This document shows, piece after piece, positions 21,348 to 34,970 of a stretch of 64,000 bases of DNA. The stretch's first letter is position 1, and each line of letters begins with the position of its first letter. The DNA is from Apostichopus japonicus (Eukaryota; Echinodermata; Holothuroidea; Aspidochirotida; Stichopodidae): NCBI RefSeq assembly GCF_037975245.1, contig NC_092568.1:250001-314000 (forward strand), given 5' to 3'. The notes under the pieces were generated by a model. That model worked only from the letters and a program-made list of their open reading frames with translations. It was not told where the DNA came from and searched no databases. A program made the translations under genes and the position numbers.

Positions 21348-24150
21348 ATTTTACTTTTACCACGTACCATGTTGAGAATGTAACATTGTTAATCGGTACA
21401 CAGTCTTTTGCCTCGCATCGCTGTACGACAACTGTATGCCATTGCAGTCACAGTTACAATTAAACTCTTGGCGGTTAACGGCATCATAATTTATCGTTGC
21501 TACCTTATTCTGACGTGGACAGTAATGTTTTTGATCTGCATAACAATGTTGAATATTTTCTGTTTTTTTTTGTTTTGGTTTTTTGCTCGAGGGGAGTTCC
21601 AAAATTAAGTTCTGTACTTTCCTTCAACTTGCCACGTCTTGGTTATTTCAAGAAAAAGAAATTCTTGGAACAATAAATTTATTTCATAATTACTTCTTTG
21701 TTTGTATAGCTGTCATTGCCTCCATATCTTTTATACACAAAAGGATATAACACAAATCTTGTACAAATGAATCAAACGTAGTAGGCCTACAGAAAAAAGG
21801 GGGAGGGGGAGGGGTCTCGGTATTTCCGACTTGGTACCTCCTTGTAAAACACACAGCCTTAGACGACACAAAGCATTATAAATATTGAAACATTTAATTA
21901 AGCAAAAGCAGAAACAATAGCCTAAAAGTCCATTTTACTGTAAGGTAGCTCTGTGTGTTTGTTCGAAAGTTTCACCGAAACAACGAAGTTTTTTTTTATT
22001 GAAAGAGACTAGATACAAGAAAAATTAATGTCAGTTCAAAGTTTAACCAGCGATCTGTTCCTTTTTTATACCCTTTATCCCTAAAACGGTGCCTTATAAA
22101 ACCTCCCTCCTAATAAAGATGCTTGAGACAAAAGGAAATGCCTTCACAAATAGATATCTCCCTCCAACCTATCCCCCCCCCCCCCACCACCACCGCCAAC
22201 AATAACGACCGCTCCACCATGTGTCGCTTATTCAGTTACGTCATGCTTAATTGAATCACTCGTGGCTGTATTGCTTTCCAATGAAAATGACCCAGTTTCA
22301 ATTGAATGCGATGTCAAACGTTTTCCATTCTCGATGTGGGTGAAGTGTTGTGTTTGCTCAGTTTCCTGGAATTTCTAATTAGCGATATTCTAACCTCAAT
22401 TCTGTCTGTTGATAGACCTATTGCAATCCACTACTAAAAGTACTAAATCCGATGCATTTATACCATCGTGTTTGCCCTATCTTAAACCCGCGTTTATATT
22501 TCTTCTTTTCATATTTCATTTGTTATAAATTCTTGGCTTCGTGCCAGTTGCTTTTTATGTTTATCACTCTTCTGCGATATAGTTCCTCTCCAAATTGGCC
22601 CAGTTTTATATCAATACGATAAAAGAACTTCGAAATTCCCTTACCTCGAAATTCCCTTACCTCTTCTCCATCGGGAGTGTATCAAATCCCCCCCCCCCCC
22701 CGAAAAAAAATTTACTTTACTTGGCCTTCAGTTTCTTTCTTCTTTTTTTCCAAAGAGAAAACAACCCTAGAAGAAGCCTCCGATAATTCTCAGTGTTGGA
22801 TACAGCGCGCGAACACTAATCCAGCATTGATTCTTTCCTAGCGATATTCATTGATTATAAATCTTTGGAGGCTATTCGCTTTTCATATCAATCGTGAGAT
22901 ATAATAACAAACAGGATTTTCTTGTTACTAAGACAATGCTTCTAGATATTTCCAAATTGTCATATTTCCCAATAGCGCTTCTGGTCGTTACTTATCTTCG
23001 TTACGTTGATAAATGCCTGGGAATTCCCCAAGTGACCGAAAGTTATTAATTATTCTGAGTTTCGACGAGAACTATTTCCCTCTTTTTTTTTTTCTTTTTT
23101 CTCATCAATCAGACGACATAAAGAGGCTGCCAAAGGAACGATTAGTAGACAAAAAAGTTCATCTTTTGAGAATCTGAACGATAGAGAAGTTTTACCGGAA
23201 GTGTAAATAAGACAGAAATGAGCGCAAAATTCACTTCCGAGTGTAACTTGTCTAGAGAAACTAATACCGTTTCCCTCCAACGATAGTTAAAATATAAGTC
23301 AACGGGTTTTAAGTTATGCTGATTTTTACCCTGATCCCCTAAATGGTACTGAATCCTACTGGTATTGAAATTATCCTGGATTTCTTAGTCTTTGATGGGA
23401 TGTAGGTTATACATTATCCATCTTGTTGAGCCTAAAGTCTAATATGGTCATTAGGTTACCCACCCCCATCCTACCCCGCTCTTTGTTCTCCCACGTTGGA
23501 TGATCCTAGTCATTGTTGACGTCCAACACAGAGTGTTGCTGACATTAACACGGAGGAAGGGGGAAATAACACCGGGCGAGTGTTCAGCTTAAGAAGGGCG
23601 TAAAGCGGCTATACATTGCGCCTGGTATTGTTAATTATATTTGCTGGTCTAAAACAGTTTTTAATTGTTTGCCAAAAACAAATTCGGAGGAGTTTGAGCT
23701 CGACGATCGAGAATTTCGATATCTGTCCAAACTGATTCAGTTCTCAACTAGTCAAAACAAGAGAGAGAGGGGAAGCTTATTTTATTTTATAACCATCGTC
23801 TTATATGCCAAAAGATTAAAAGAAGAATGAGTCTTAAGTTTGTTCAATTTTACTCTGCTCTATTTCACATGAGTACACATAACAAAAATAGCGGAATAAA
23901 CACACAACATTATTTTCTCTATCTGTCTCTCTCTCTCTCTCGTTTTAGTTTCTCCTAGGCATTTTTTTATTCAGTTGGTATGCTGGCCTCCAAACACACC
24001 ATAGGAATTCAATTAAAATCATTTTCTGTCCAATTGTCTTACATTAAAGCACAATACAATGTGTTTTATCTTTCATCTCCTCTTCAAAATGTGAATGTTT
24101 CGTTTCCGCTGCACACAGGAATTCACCCAAAGGGGAAGACCAATGTGAGG

Positions 24151-24352
24151 TATCGTGACGTCACGAAATATTTTCAAATTAAATTCTATGAGGAAATGAA
24201 AAGCAAAAACAAAATGGGTTTGTATGAGAGAATGAGTTATGTTCTTTTGCAAATTGAGATTGAGAACAATCAGAACGGCAACTCTGTTTCTTGGGAACTG
24301 GGACCTGGCGGTAAAGATGACTGGTGTCAGTCTAAGGGAAGTCACGTGACGC
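24151..24352. promoter_or_regulatory. CRE palindrome plus symmetric E-box
   Basis: TGACGTCA (inside CGTGACGTCACG, 24154-24165) and GTCACGTGAC (24340-24349) are exact palindromes that match the CREB/ATF and CLEAR/USF-type bHLH-ZIP consensus. Motif matches only; no transcript is known. Confidence 0.35.
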
Positions 24353-24499
24353 CGTGGGTATAACACACAGATAACAAGTCCTATCATAGAGTCGATATCA
24401 GTCCGCCGAGGAGAGGTTTCTCTTTACCTTTTAGAAAAGTGCGCCAAACCAAACACCGAGTGAGTCACCTTGTGTTATATACAATAAATGTACTCAGTG

Positions 24500-24740
24500 A
24501 AATGATCGGTTGATGACGTATACTATACGAATACAACGGCATGAATACGAGTACATTCCCCTTGGTATATGAGTAGGAGTACAATAATCTAGGAGGGAGT
24601 GAGAGTTCTCATAGTATTGCTTTAATATCTTTACTATAGATGTCCAAATATTGGTTCCTATGTGAGTACAAATCTATGTGCGCGATCATGAATACATGCA
24701 ACTATACGCGGAGTAATACGAGATCGACAGTATAGACTCT
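24500..24740 (+). repeat. GAGTAC-rich dispersed repeat, copy 1
   Basis: Contains TACAACGGCATGAATACGAG followed by further GAGTAC/GGAGTAC words and later TGTGAGTAC and GGAGTAATACGAG. Related in order and wording to 36470-36660 and 46195-46450. Confidence 0.6.
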
Positions 24741-24750
24741 GTATGAGTCG

Positions 24751-25716
24751 GCTGTGTGTCACAATGTTGGTTGTGTGTTACAATGTTGGTTGTGTGTCAC
24801 AATGTTGGTTGTGTGTTACAATGTTGGTTGTGTGTCACAATGTTGGTAGTCTGTTTCAATGTTGGCTGTGTGTCACAATGTTGGCTGTGTGTTACAATGT
24901 TGGCTGTGTGTCACAATGTTGGTAGTCTGTTTCAATGTTGGCTGTGTGTTACAATGTTGGCTGTGTGTTACAATGTTGGCTGTGTGTCACAATGTTGGTT
25001 GTGTGTTACAATGTTGGTTGTGTGTCACAATGTTGGTAGTCTGTTTCAATGTTGGCTGTGTGTCACAATGTTGGCTGTGTGTTACAATGCCGTGTGTCAC
25101 AATGTTGGTAGTCTGTTTCAATGTTGGCTGTGTGTTACAATGTTGGCTGTGTGTTACAATGTTGGCTGTGTGTCACAATGTTGGTTGTGTGTAACAATGT
25201 TGGTTGTGTGTTACAATCTTTTTTTTTTGTGTGTGTTACAATGTTGGTAGTCTGTTTCAATGTTGGCTGTGTGTTACAATGTTGGTTGTGTGTTACAATG
25301 TTGGTTGTGTGTAACAATGTTGGTTGTGTGTAACAATGTTGGTTGTGTGTTACAATGTTTTTTTTTTGTGTGTGTTACAATGTTGGTAGTCTGTTTCAAT
25401 GTTGGCTGTGTGTTACAATGTTGGCTGTGTGTTACAATGTTGGCTGTGTGTCACAATGTTGGTTGTGTGTTACAATGTTGGTTGTGTGTCACAATGTTGG
25501 TAGTCTGTTTCAATGTTGGCTGTGTGTTACAATGTTGGCTGTGTGTCACAATGTTGGTTGTGTGTAACAATGTTGGTTGTGTGTTACAATGTTTTTTTTT
25601 TGTGTGTGTTACAATGTTGGTAGTCTGTTTCAATGTTGGCTGTGTGTTACAATGTTGGGTGTGTGTTACAATGTTGGGTGTGTGTTACAATGTTGATTGT
25701 GTGATACAATGCTGGG
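24751..25716 (+). repeat. 19-bp minisatellite with higher-order structure, ~50 units
   Basis: The unit is ACAATGTTGGTTGTGTGTC with common variants (GGCTG, TGTTAC, TGTAAC). A distinct TAGTCTGTTTCA variant recurs at 24847, 24923, 25037, 25109, 25248, 25387, 25501 and 25621, giving spacings of 76, 114, 72, 139, 139, 114 and 120 bp. Three units are interrupted by a T8-10 run (near 25219, 25359, 25592). The 139-bp block is thus repeated as a unit. Because 19 is not a multiple of three and stops are rare, long meaningless open frames appear in several frames. Confidence 0.97.
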
Positions 25717-25835
25717 TATGCTGCGCCTCGTTGAATGGAACATTCCATCTTTCAACTCATGAAATATTTGCACTATTGCACTCATAACCATTCATTATTT
25801 GTATAATAGTTGATAATGGTGAGAGATGTAATAAC

Positions 25836-25871
25836 CGCGCATGCGTCGGTTTGCTGCGCGCGGCGGGAAAA
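25836..25871. promoter_or_regulatory. CpG-rich cluster: NRF1-like and E2F-like sites
   Basis: CGCGCATGCGTC resembles the NRF1 site and, about 15 bp on, GCGCGGCGGGAAA matches the E2F consensus (GGCGGGAAA). The pair stands out in AT-rich surroundings and could mark a small CpG promoter for an unrecognised transcript. No exon can be assigned. Confidence 0.35.
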
Positions 25872-27600
25872 GTGTCAACGATGAAACAGTACTGAAATAC
25901 TTTTAAGCAGCATTCCTTTGCTTCGTATTTTCGATCATGTGATGCAACTGTCTATACTGTTTTATAAGATCTTACCTTAATAATCTGCACTGGCCGTTAG
26001 TCTTCATGATTTCCAAACCTTCATCAGTCCGCGAAAATTAAAGGTATGAGATCACTTTTCGCCTTTATAGTGTCAAGTCTAGATGTGACTTTTCAAGCGG
26101 GGTGGTGGTAGGGGAGGGGGAGGGAGAGGGCGAGTGCAGCTCCTTATGCCTTCGTATTATCTGATTTTTGGCTTAAATGGATACTTAGAAAATTAAATTT
26201 CGGGAGCTATGATATGTGTTTGGGTATTTACCCTTCTCCTACCCACAAAGGTCCTCCTTCTCCTCCCCCCCCCCCACCCCTGTTCGTCCTTTTCGGATAA
26301 GCAATACAACGACATATTGTAACATATCTCTTGGAATATATTACGTGAAGTCATTGCGCATGCTTTTCAGAAAGAATCTTGAATCTAAGTCAAAGTGGTC
26401 CTGTCTTCTGTCTGCAGTATATCACTGCATTTCATAGGCTCGGCACGATAAAAATGCATTTACAGGCAAACAGCCATATACTTTCTTTCAAGCGGCATAA
26501 AACTGGTTTCAACGAATAATTGGTTTGTCTTGTATTATTGTCGATCCTACACAGTAGGATGCGAAGGTCATTTGTAAGTTAGATGTGATAACTCTGTATT
26601 AAACCCGTATAACCACAGACGAACTTTATTACGGCGGTACAACTTTCTTTAAAGTCGTAATCGTCTGGCACACTTTTAAATAAAACATCATATGTGGGAA
26701 TTGCTTGCCATTTTTGTCGGTCGTATAAGAGAGTTATAAAGGTGAGACCGCTCTGTAAGTCCTTGTAAAATCAAGTATATGTTAAACATCCATACATACA
26801 CTCTGTGTGAAATCTATCCTTAACATATTCGAATGTCTAACCATCACACAGATTCGCGTATCTCATACCTACGACATGTTTATATTTAAAACAGGGGCAT
26901 CAGCAGGGTAGCCTACTTTGACAACCATGGCTGCTAGGCCTACAAAATATCTGTTTCTTTCTGTTTTCTGTTTTATGACACGTTGCAGTGACAGTAAATC
27001 TTAAGACTTGACGTCAAGTCGAGAAACCTCAGGTATACACTAACAATATCAGACGGCAGCCGTAACCAATAACAACCAATCCGCTGTCTCGATTGCTGAA
27101 GTATAGTTTACATTGCTTTTTTCCAGTTTCTAATTGGGAAATGTTCGAGGTCAAAACTAGCAACGTTAACTCCTTCCCCTCCCCCTTGTTCACATTCCAT
27201 GATCCTTTCCAAGGTTGTGTGAGAAGTCATCATGTTGCACACTGCTGGCTTTTTGGCTCATTTGAAAGTCACTGTAGTTTAAATGTGTCGTTATATTGAC
27301 TGAGCTGGCTGTCAATATTTAAATTTTTATCTGATCTGAAAAGTTAAAACTATCATTTTTCCTTTTCATCTTTTTTTTCTTCCTTTCGTGTAATATTCCA
27401 GAATACCCTTTCTTATACCTAAATAAATCCCCCCCCCCCCGGGAAACATATCTTGTGAATGTTATAACATAATTTCACTAAATGTAGAAGATTGTAAACT
27501 TATTGTACAAAAAATACGCAGAGATGATAAATATGATAATTTTTTTCAGGTGGTTTTCTTTAGCGAAAACATGGGGCGCAGTCAATGTAGATATGCAGGT

Positions 27601-27971
27601 TATAGGCGTATGAGGCGGGGGGCTGCACCCCCCTCCCCCAACCAAATATTTTTGTGAAAATTCGGGCAATATGCTGAGAATTTTTCGGGCACCTACTAAC
27701 AGAAAAATAATTTGCAATATGTTTTTCAATGGTCAAACTTATATTATTATTATCATCATTATTGTAACGGCTTTCCCAATAATTCTAACTAATATGGAAG
27801 GGAAATAACACGGAAAATGATTGTATGTTATTGGCATGCGATGTAATAACCGATGCATGCCTATATGATATGCAAATTGACATGTTGAACATGTTGAAAA
27901 ATGTTGGTTATATTTTTTGGGCAAGTCGTTACAGCCCCCTCCCCCAATCAAATTGGGCTCCTTCGCCTATG
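27601..27971. mobile_element. 371-bp non-autonomous TIR element (MITE-like)
   Basis: The left end TATAGGCGTATGAGGC and the right end read on the other strand CATAGGCGAAGGAGCC are imperfect inverted repeats. Each is followed inwards by a C/G-rich tract (CCCCCTCCCCCAA). Direct repeats TGCAGGT flank it (27594-27600 and 27972-27978), 7 bp exact, which may be an 8-bp hAT duplication with one change. No coding sequence. Interior is AT-rich with TTATTATTATTATCATCATT. Confidence 0.75.
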
Positions 27972-30900
27972 TGCAGGTAGATATACTTGAAGGATCGCAC
28001 AGCTTACAAGGAAAGCTATATAGATACCCTTCAAGGCACAGGAATATAGGAAAAGGGATGTAACACTCGGAGAGTCCTGTAACAACTGTATGGTTCATCT
28101 CAGTAACTTAGTACAGTCTTCTTTTTGTTTTATTAGGGGCACAGGAGAAGTGACAACTGCTATCGGAGGGGGGGGGGGGGGGGTGGAGGTCTCGTTTTCA
28201 TTACACATTACGTTTTGGTGTACAATGATCTGATACGCCAGTTTCAATTGATTTAGAAGGTTATAGTACCCAGACGGTACCAATAATTAATGGGGACAAG
28301 TGTTATTCTAACGTCCCCTCCCTAACCATCTTATTCCAACTTAAGACACAATGAACAGTTGTGAACCCATGGGGATATACCAAGAAACTATTAGGACCCA
28401 TGATTCTTTCCATATTACTAAGTTCCCCGTCCCCCCCCCTCCCCTTCCCCTCTTCTAACCATCGTCTAATTCTACTTATTCTCTGTATTCCATTTATTTC
28501 TGCCTCTTCCTTTTCGTAACTATTTCTTAACTTAACTGGGACGGGAGATGGTCTCACTCCCGCCCCCCCCCCTCCATACGCACACACATTCCTTTCTCGA
28601 GATTCAACCTTCATTTCCATCTTGTACGCACCTCATCTTCTTTTCAAGCTGACGTCTCATGTTTGTAGTTGAGTAGAGTTTGCTCTCTTATTGAGAGCTT
28701 TTCGTAAAACATGGAGAGCTAAAATCATTCTTTTTTTTAACATAATTTTGTCTCCTCTATTTTAATCTATTTTTCCATTCGTCTTCATCAATAACTCAAC
28801 TGTTTATGAGTGAAATGTTTGAAATCATTCTAAACTTGATATTTCAAAGAACAGTTTGAATAACAATAATCGGCCCCTAAGGAAACTATACAGTCTCCTG
28901 TTCAACGCGTAGATCAGCCGGCATTATATCTGCCCTTCTTTGTCATCAGTATACTCAGCTTATATTAAAGCAGTATCGTCGCATCAGAGTGGATGCTTTC
29001 ATTCACACCCCACCACCCATCGAGCCCACCAACCACACCCCAGCAACTTCCAACCACACATTTAACCACCATAAAATACTATTATACTTTCGTATAGCAT
29101 ACATACCTGGTTGAATCCATAGCCTGACACTGTTTAGTACTACAACGCCGTGATCGTTTTACACAAGCCTGAAGAAAGCGGTGAGGGGGACAGGGGCTAC
29201 AGCACCTTGCCCAGGGTCAATTTACGGCCCTGGTAAATATGGGATACATGAACCATGCAAAAGGGGGCGGTGACATAATTGACCCCAGGTTCGACTTGGT
29301 TCTCGACGCCTTCTAGTTTACATATTGATTTGTAATATAAAATTCCTTTCATTTTTATTTATTATTATTTGAATTTTCGTGTCCGTCCAGTGGTCCCCTT
29401 ATGACCTTATCCTTTCTATCCCACGACGTCGCTTCTCCGAGAGGGAATACAATCACAACAGTGTATTTCTTGTTCTTACAATTTCATATCAAGTTTATTC
29501 CTCGAAAGCTAGGTAAGTGAATAAGAATCTTAATTTCAAGCTGAAATCCCTTTGACATGAGGCTCTTTTAGGTCAAATTGCCGGAGGAATTTTGTCAAAC
29601 GTAGATAAAAAACAATCGGGAAGATTCAATTTCTTTCCCTTACGGTTTTAACTGATCAACTAAGTAACGTAAGGTATATTGAATTTAGTACGACGCCTTG
29701 GTTTACTTTTTCCTCTTTATTTTTTATGACGGTAATAAAATTGTCGTGGAAAGGAAACACGACTATAGAATTATACATCATTTGTTATACAAATGAATTC
29801 TTAATGTGTTATGTGAATTGCAAACTTTTCGTTAAACGTATAGTTAATTTGCGTTGCCTATACTATGTAGGTGTGCAAGTGCGGAGAGAAAAGCCAGTAT
29901 TCCAAATTTGGTTGCAAAGTTCCAACGTACCACACACTGGGCAGATATTTACTGGAACTTGAGTACTAAGGGAGAGAGAGAGAGAATAGGGCGGAGAGGG
30001 GGGGGGGGGACTACATAAGGGGTCCTAACATTTTCGAATTGTGAGAGCAAATTGGCATCGCCATCGTTCTATTTCGTCGCCTAATTTGGAGTAGGACTGA
30101 TGAACAAATTGCAGAGTTGGGGTTTTCGATATTTAGTATGAAAACTAGGAGATTGAAATTGCGACCGGAAGGGGGAAGTGGTTGGCAGGGAAGGGAAAAT
30201 GAAGGGAGAATAGAAACAGGAGGTCTGTCAAAATAAAAGCCTCTATAACTTTGTTTTGACTACCGTGTCACGTGAATTACTAAGTAAACAATAAACTGTA
30301 GGTAACTGACTACGAACGCCAATGGAGCTATATTGACCTGGGCGAAGATTGGGTTCCTCTGGCCGTATGCATCCCCATATCCCCCCCCCCCCACCCGCTC
30401 GCTCCTCCACCCTTCATCGTACCTAACATTAGATAAGTCGTCTAAAAATTGCTTTGTCAACCTCTCAAATTTCTCCTTTCTTGCCCTCTTAGTGTGTCGC
30501 CCTATATACCCTACCTTATAAAATATATCTCCCTTCTTGAATTGCGATCAATTACCCCCTATCGGTCCCCTAAATACTGCTGTGTATATTTCCTTCTTTC
30601 AATATCGAGTACAGTCAAGGGATATAAAATACCATCTGAGATGTAAAGAGCGCCCGTCTACGTTTAAAGGGGTATTCCAATGTATAATATAGGGAACATG
30701 GAATACTCTATCTCAGTGATCTGAGAATGTAAAAATGGATTATCTCTTTAAGTTTCTCGTTTCAGTGAGTTATTGATTTTGTTCGATATTATTTCCGAAT
30801 TTCATCTATTCATAGGGCCTATTTACCGTGGCCCAGAAGAGTCAGTACAAATAACATCATGCCTATTGGTAAGCCGAACTTTGACGTTTTTTTCCCCAAA

Positions 30901-33900
30901 CAATTTTGACTAAGAGATCAAATTTTGTAACTTCGAGATGACATAAGCGAAATTTTGGGATAAGAAGTCGAAATTTCGTACCTAACAGTCACAATTATTA
31001 CAAGGTTATTTTATTTTATTTTATGACCCTTCTGGGCCACCGTAAAGTTGTACATGACTTTCAGGTTACTTTCCCCCGTATTTCATTAATTTTTACGACC
31101 AAATTAAGCAAAAAATGTGACACTGGATCGTCTCAAGTTGCTCACGGGGAGTTCAGAATACAAACGATTTATCAACGGAACTTTATCCGCGACTTTTTCA
31201 AGATTGTGCTATTAAAGGCGCTTATCCAGTGGGTAGAGAGGGGATCTACTGTACCCCCCTCCCCCCCCCTAACCTCTCACAAATATCAAAAGTTGTTATA
31301 AGCACGATGAGTTGTTTAGACCAATTATAGATCTAATTTATAGTTCCAAAAAGCCTGAGAATGCACCATTAGAAGTCTCAATTTTAATTATTTCTGGGGA
31401 GGACTCCCAAACCCATATACGAGGTAGTCGGCTTCAACGACCCTAGGGCCTGACTCCTTCCTTAACAACAAAAAAAACCTCAATCACTCCCTGTGCGATT
31501 AATAGAAGAAAATAACAAAATTTCTCTTCAAGTTTTTAGTTTAATGCCAAGAGAAAATATTATTTTATATCTAAGCAACGGAAATGTGAAAAGTAGAGAG
31601 TTATTTCAATGTTTTTCGTTTCCATCATTTGTACAGTATACAACTGTCGACTTCTTTAACACTGCACATCAAAACTTGACGAGAAAAATAGACATGTGAA
31701 AAGTTACTTTGGGACATTTTTTTTTCTTTCTCAAAAGTCTGTTTCTCCGATGTGATCCCAGGCAATTAAGGATTGTTGGTAGTTATTCTAACAGCTGGTA
31801 AATGATTTCTCAAATCTGTTGCTCATTGCTCCCCGGAGAAGGGAAATAAAATCAACAAATCTCGATAAATCTAACGTTGTTGCTGAATAGTAAATGATTT
31901 GAAAACTTATATTGAAGGAAAAAAACTCAATTATAGATTTTCTCCTGAAATGCTTATTTTTCTTATTTTTACGAAGTTTGAAGACGAATAAGCCTCAATA
32001 CATATGTTGCTTCTCTATAACAAATATATATAGTAATCGGGAAAGACAGAGTTAAAGCAATATGGAAGGATGGCTTTTAGATATAATTTTAATCTTGATA
32101 TGTCATACTTCAAGGAGAATATAACCTTGAGAGCCTGTAACGTTTGATATAGTCTATCTGTTCCCAGTTTTCAAAACTTTCATCGTTCACATTTGCTATA
32201 TATCTGAAAAATACTCCCATAAAGCTTAATGGATAATGACGCTTATAAGCTTGCGCATGAAAATATTTACTTCAGCCCTGAATATTGTATGCAAATTAGG
32301 CTTGAGTTATAAGCTCATCTGCAACGACGTTGTGTTGTCTGGCAGTCTGTAGATGTTATTATTCAAACTGAACCGGCTCCCTCGAGATATCCTAGTGTTA
32401 AGAAACACTGTTGTGAGAACGTTAATGTAAGAACACTAAATCTAAAATTCTAATAGCGTGACGACGTATGTAGTCTATTCGGGAGATTCCCCTTGGAATT
32501 CTCAATATAAAGTATACATAGAGTAAAATAATACCCATTTGTCTAAAAAATAATAATAATTAAACTCGTATGTCATAGTAAAAAAGGAAAATAGGGTTCT
32601 TAAAGTAATGTTATACTTTTGTCACTTGGGGTTCTTGTTGTTTAAAGTGATTATTAGCTTTGTTTATTTCCAAGTTTCACCCTCTTACTTTTCAATATAA
32701 ACAAAATGAAATATAATTTATGATCTCCTATAAGCTGCTAGACTTGCCGCCTGTCTCACTTAGCTTTGATATACAATACTAATATAAACAAGACTTAAGT
32801 TAGTCTGTAATTTATTTTCAGAACATGCAAAGTAGGGCACTGACCGAAGAGCAGAATAAGTTGTTAGTTTATTTTCCTAATTAGAGTCTTAGGCCTATAC
32901 ATATATCACTGTATATACTATATAGCGGTATACTGGGTACGGGAGAGAAAATCAGCAATCGTGGAAACGGGGGGAATGAGGATGGTGAATGATGCGTGGT
33001 GGGTGGGGGGGTCAACCGGTTCCGCGCGAACCCCCCCCCCACCTCCGGATCATCAGTTAGTAACGTCTCTATATTCTACATAGGATAGTCAACACAGTGT
33101 CTGACTACCTTATCAATAACTGACAGCGCTAGGGGGTGCCGAGAAGTCCGTTGAACATCAAATTCGTTATTTTACTAATCGACGTAAAACCATCAAAAGT
33201 AGAGAAACAAAGCCAGCATTTACTAGTTCAATCAACGATAACCAAAGAATCGCAAATCACCATCAGCTTATGGGAACAGCTTACCACCCTTCCTTTAAAA
33301 TTTGCTGTCTAGGCCTCTGATGGAGTGACGTGCACAAATATGAGGGGGGGGGGGGGTGGGGGTTCTTATTTCCCCAACTGTCCTCGGTAGATATTTGCTA
33401 TGCTGTCCACATAAGATTACTACAACATTTGACACTTAATTTATTATGAGTGGTTCTTGACGTCAAAACGAGCAACAATTTTGTAATGTTACCGCCATAC
33501 TGGAAGTTAGGTCTGGCTTAATTGCTTCGCTTTCTAAGTGCGATATAAACATCGTGAAGTCTATACCTGTCGAACATGTCAGACATTTAACAATCTAACT
33601 TTTGACTTACGTTAAAGGGAAACGAAGTGAGTACATTTCAGTACAGGCAGTTTGGGAGGAACAAAGCAAAAGGGAACCAAGGGCGCCGCAGATTCCTTAA
33701 AATAGGTAACACCCACCACCCTCCCCCTCTCCGGCACCACAATCTTGGTGACGAATATTTAGTTGTATCTTGACTTGAAAAATGTGTATATTAAAAGATG
33801 GAATTATTGCCCGTTTGAGAAATGTTAGTGTATCGATAAATCATTGACTATATTTTGCGACCTATCGATTTCCCTTCCGCCATCCTCCGTCCCCCTCACC

Positions 33901-34910
33901 CCCTCCCACTTCCCCTTCCTAAACACACTCAAACTCCAGGAGGATCAAATTCCATTTTCTGCTGCAATTTGCCTCAATCTCAAAGTAGCAAGAAGTAGCA
34001 AGAAACTGTAATCCGCTAAAATCGCACCTGTAGGGATCGATGTAAGAACTAACTAAACATAATATAGGTCTTTGCATTATTCTTTAGGAGAGCCGTCAAT
34101 ATTAAAGCAAACTCGACGCCACAATCAAGGCTTATTAAAATGAGGTAACACTGACATTAGTTGAGAAGTCAAATTAAGTTCAGCCCTGGTCATTTTCGTC
34201 GAGTAGATATGGCACCTCCAGTATATATACTCTGGATTTATCTCCATGTAGCATTTATTACAGGCGTGAAATTAACTTCCAATTATAGAAATCTTCACAA
34301 TTGACTGCGGAATCAATGACTGCAAAATTGGGCAAAAATCAAATCATATTCCCGGATGAGAGCTTCTCTTATAGATCGTATGTGGCTGGCTTTGACTGGC
34401 ATGCGCATCTATAAATTTTCCAACCCAAAATATTCGGAGACTTGAAGAAATTTGAGGGGGAAAAGGAGAACAGAAACTCATTGATAAATGCTTAATTACT
34501 TCATAATGAGTTGTCTCAATAGAAACAAGAATCCGGCCATATATCTTTTGTTCAAAGTATAAAATAGTCTCAGATTTAGGAAAACAGAGGATAAAGTGGC
34601 GAATGAAACTAAAGACAGTGGTAAACAACTCTTGTCTTCGTGTAGCTGTTTCTGTTGTTGTGATGTAATATTTTAAAATTCATTTACTTTAGATAAGTGT
34701 ATTGCGCAATAATCTTTGATGTCATACACGGGTAGTACATCAAACTGTCTTATCTTTTCCATTGCTCTTTACTGATTGAATAATAACACCCTTCCCCCTA
34801 AACCCTTCCCCTCACCCAACCCCCCCCCCCCCCACCGCAATTTAAATCATTGATGAAGTCACTTAACCTACCAATATTATTTAACATACTGTCACACCTT
34901 TATTTTCCAT

Positions 34911-34970
34911 GTTATGTTATAACTTCACGTTATAACATAACATTTTGTTATGTTATAACTTCACGTTTAA
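34911..34970. repeat. Hairpin plus partial direct repeat
   Basis: GTTATGTTATAAC-TTCAC-GTTATAACATAAC (34911-34941) is a perfect 13-bp stem with a 5-base spacer. Its left arm and spacer recur at 34947-34966 (GTTATGTTATAACTTCACGT). Confidence 0.85.

Larger units (their letters stand above)
17400..24740. other. 3' flank of TANGO1-like gene and gene-free sequence
   Basis: Bases just after 17399 should be 3' untranslated sequence of the TANGO1-like mRNA; its end is not known. Contents noted: hammerhead ribozyme (17491-17548), 252-bp tandem duplication (19300-19765), paired palindromes (21305-21347), C/G runs near 18411, 20105, 22175 and 22690, and CT simple repeat near 23930. No supported coding sequence. 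Confidence 0.7.

Noticed and set aside
23980-24363. 127-codon open frame on the + strand
   Set aside because: No recognisable domain, no clear splice sites, composition as in surroundings; a - strand frame of similar length overlaps it.
24751-25716. Possible CRISPR array
   Set aside because: Units are contiguous with no unique spacers, and the window is from an animal nuclear genome.
24743-25787. Overlapping open frames of 60-175 codons in several frames (CVTMLVVC-type repeats)
   Set aside because: They are by-products of the 19-bp minisatellite: the unit shifts frame each time and lacks stops. No start context, splice sites or family similarity.
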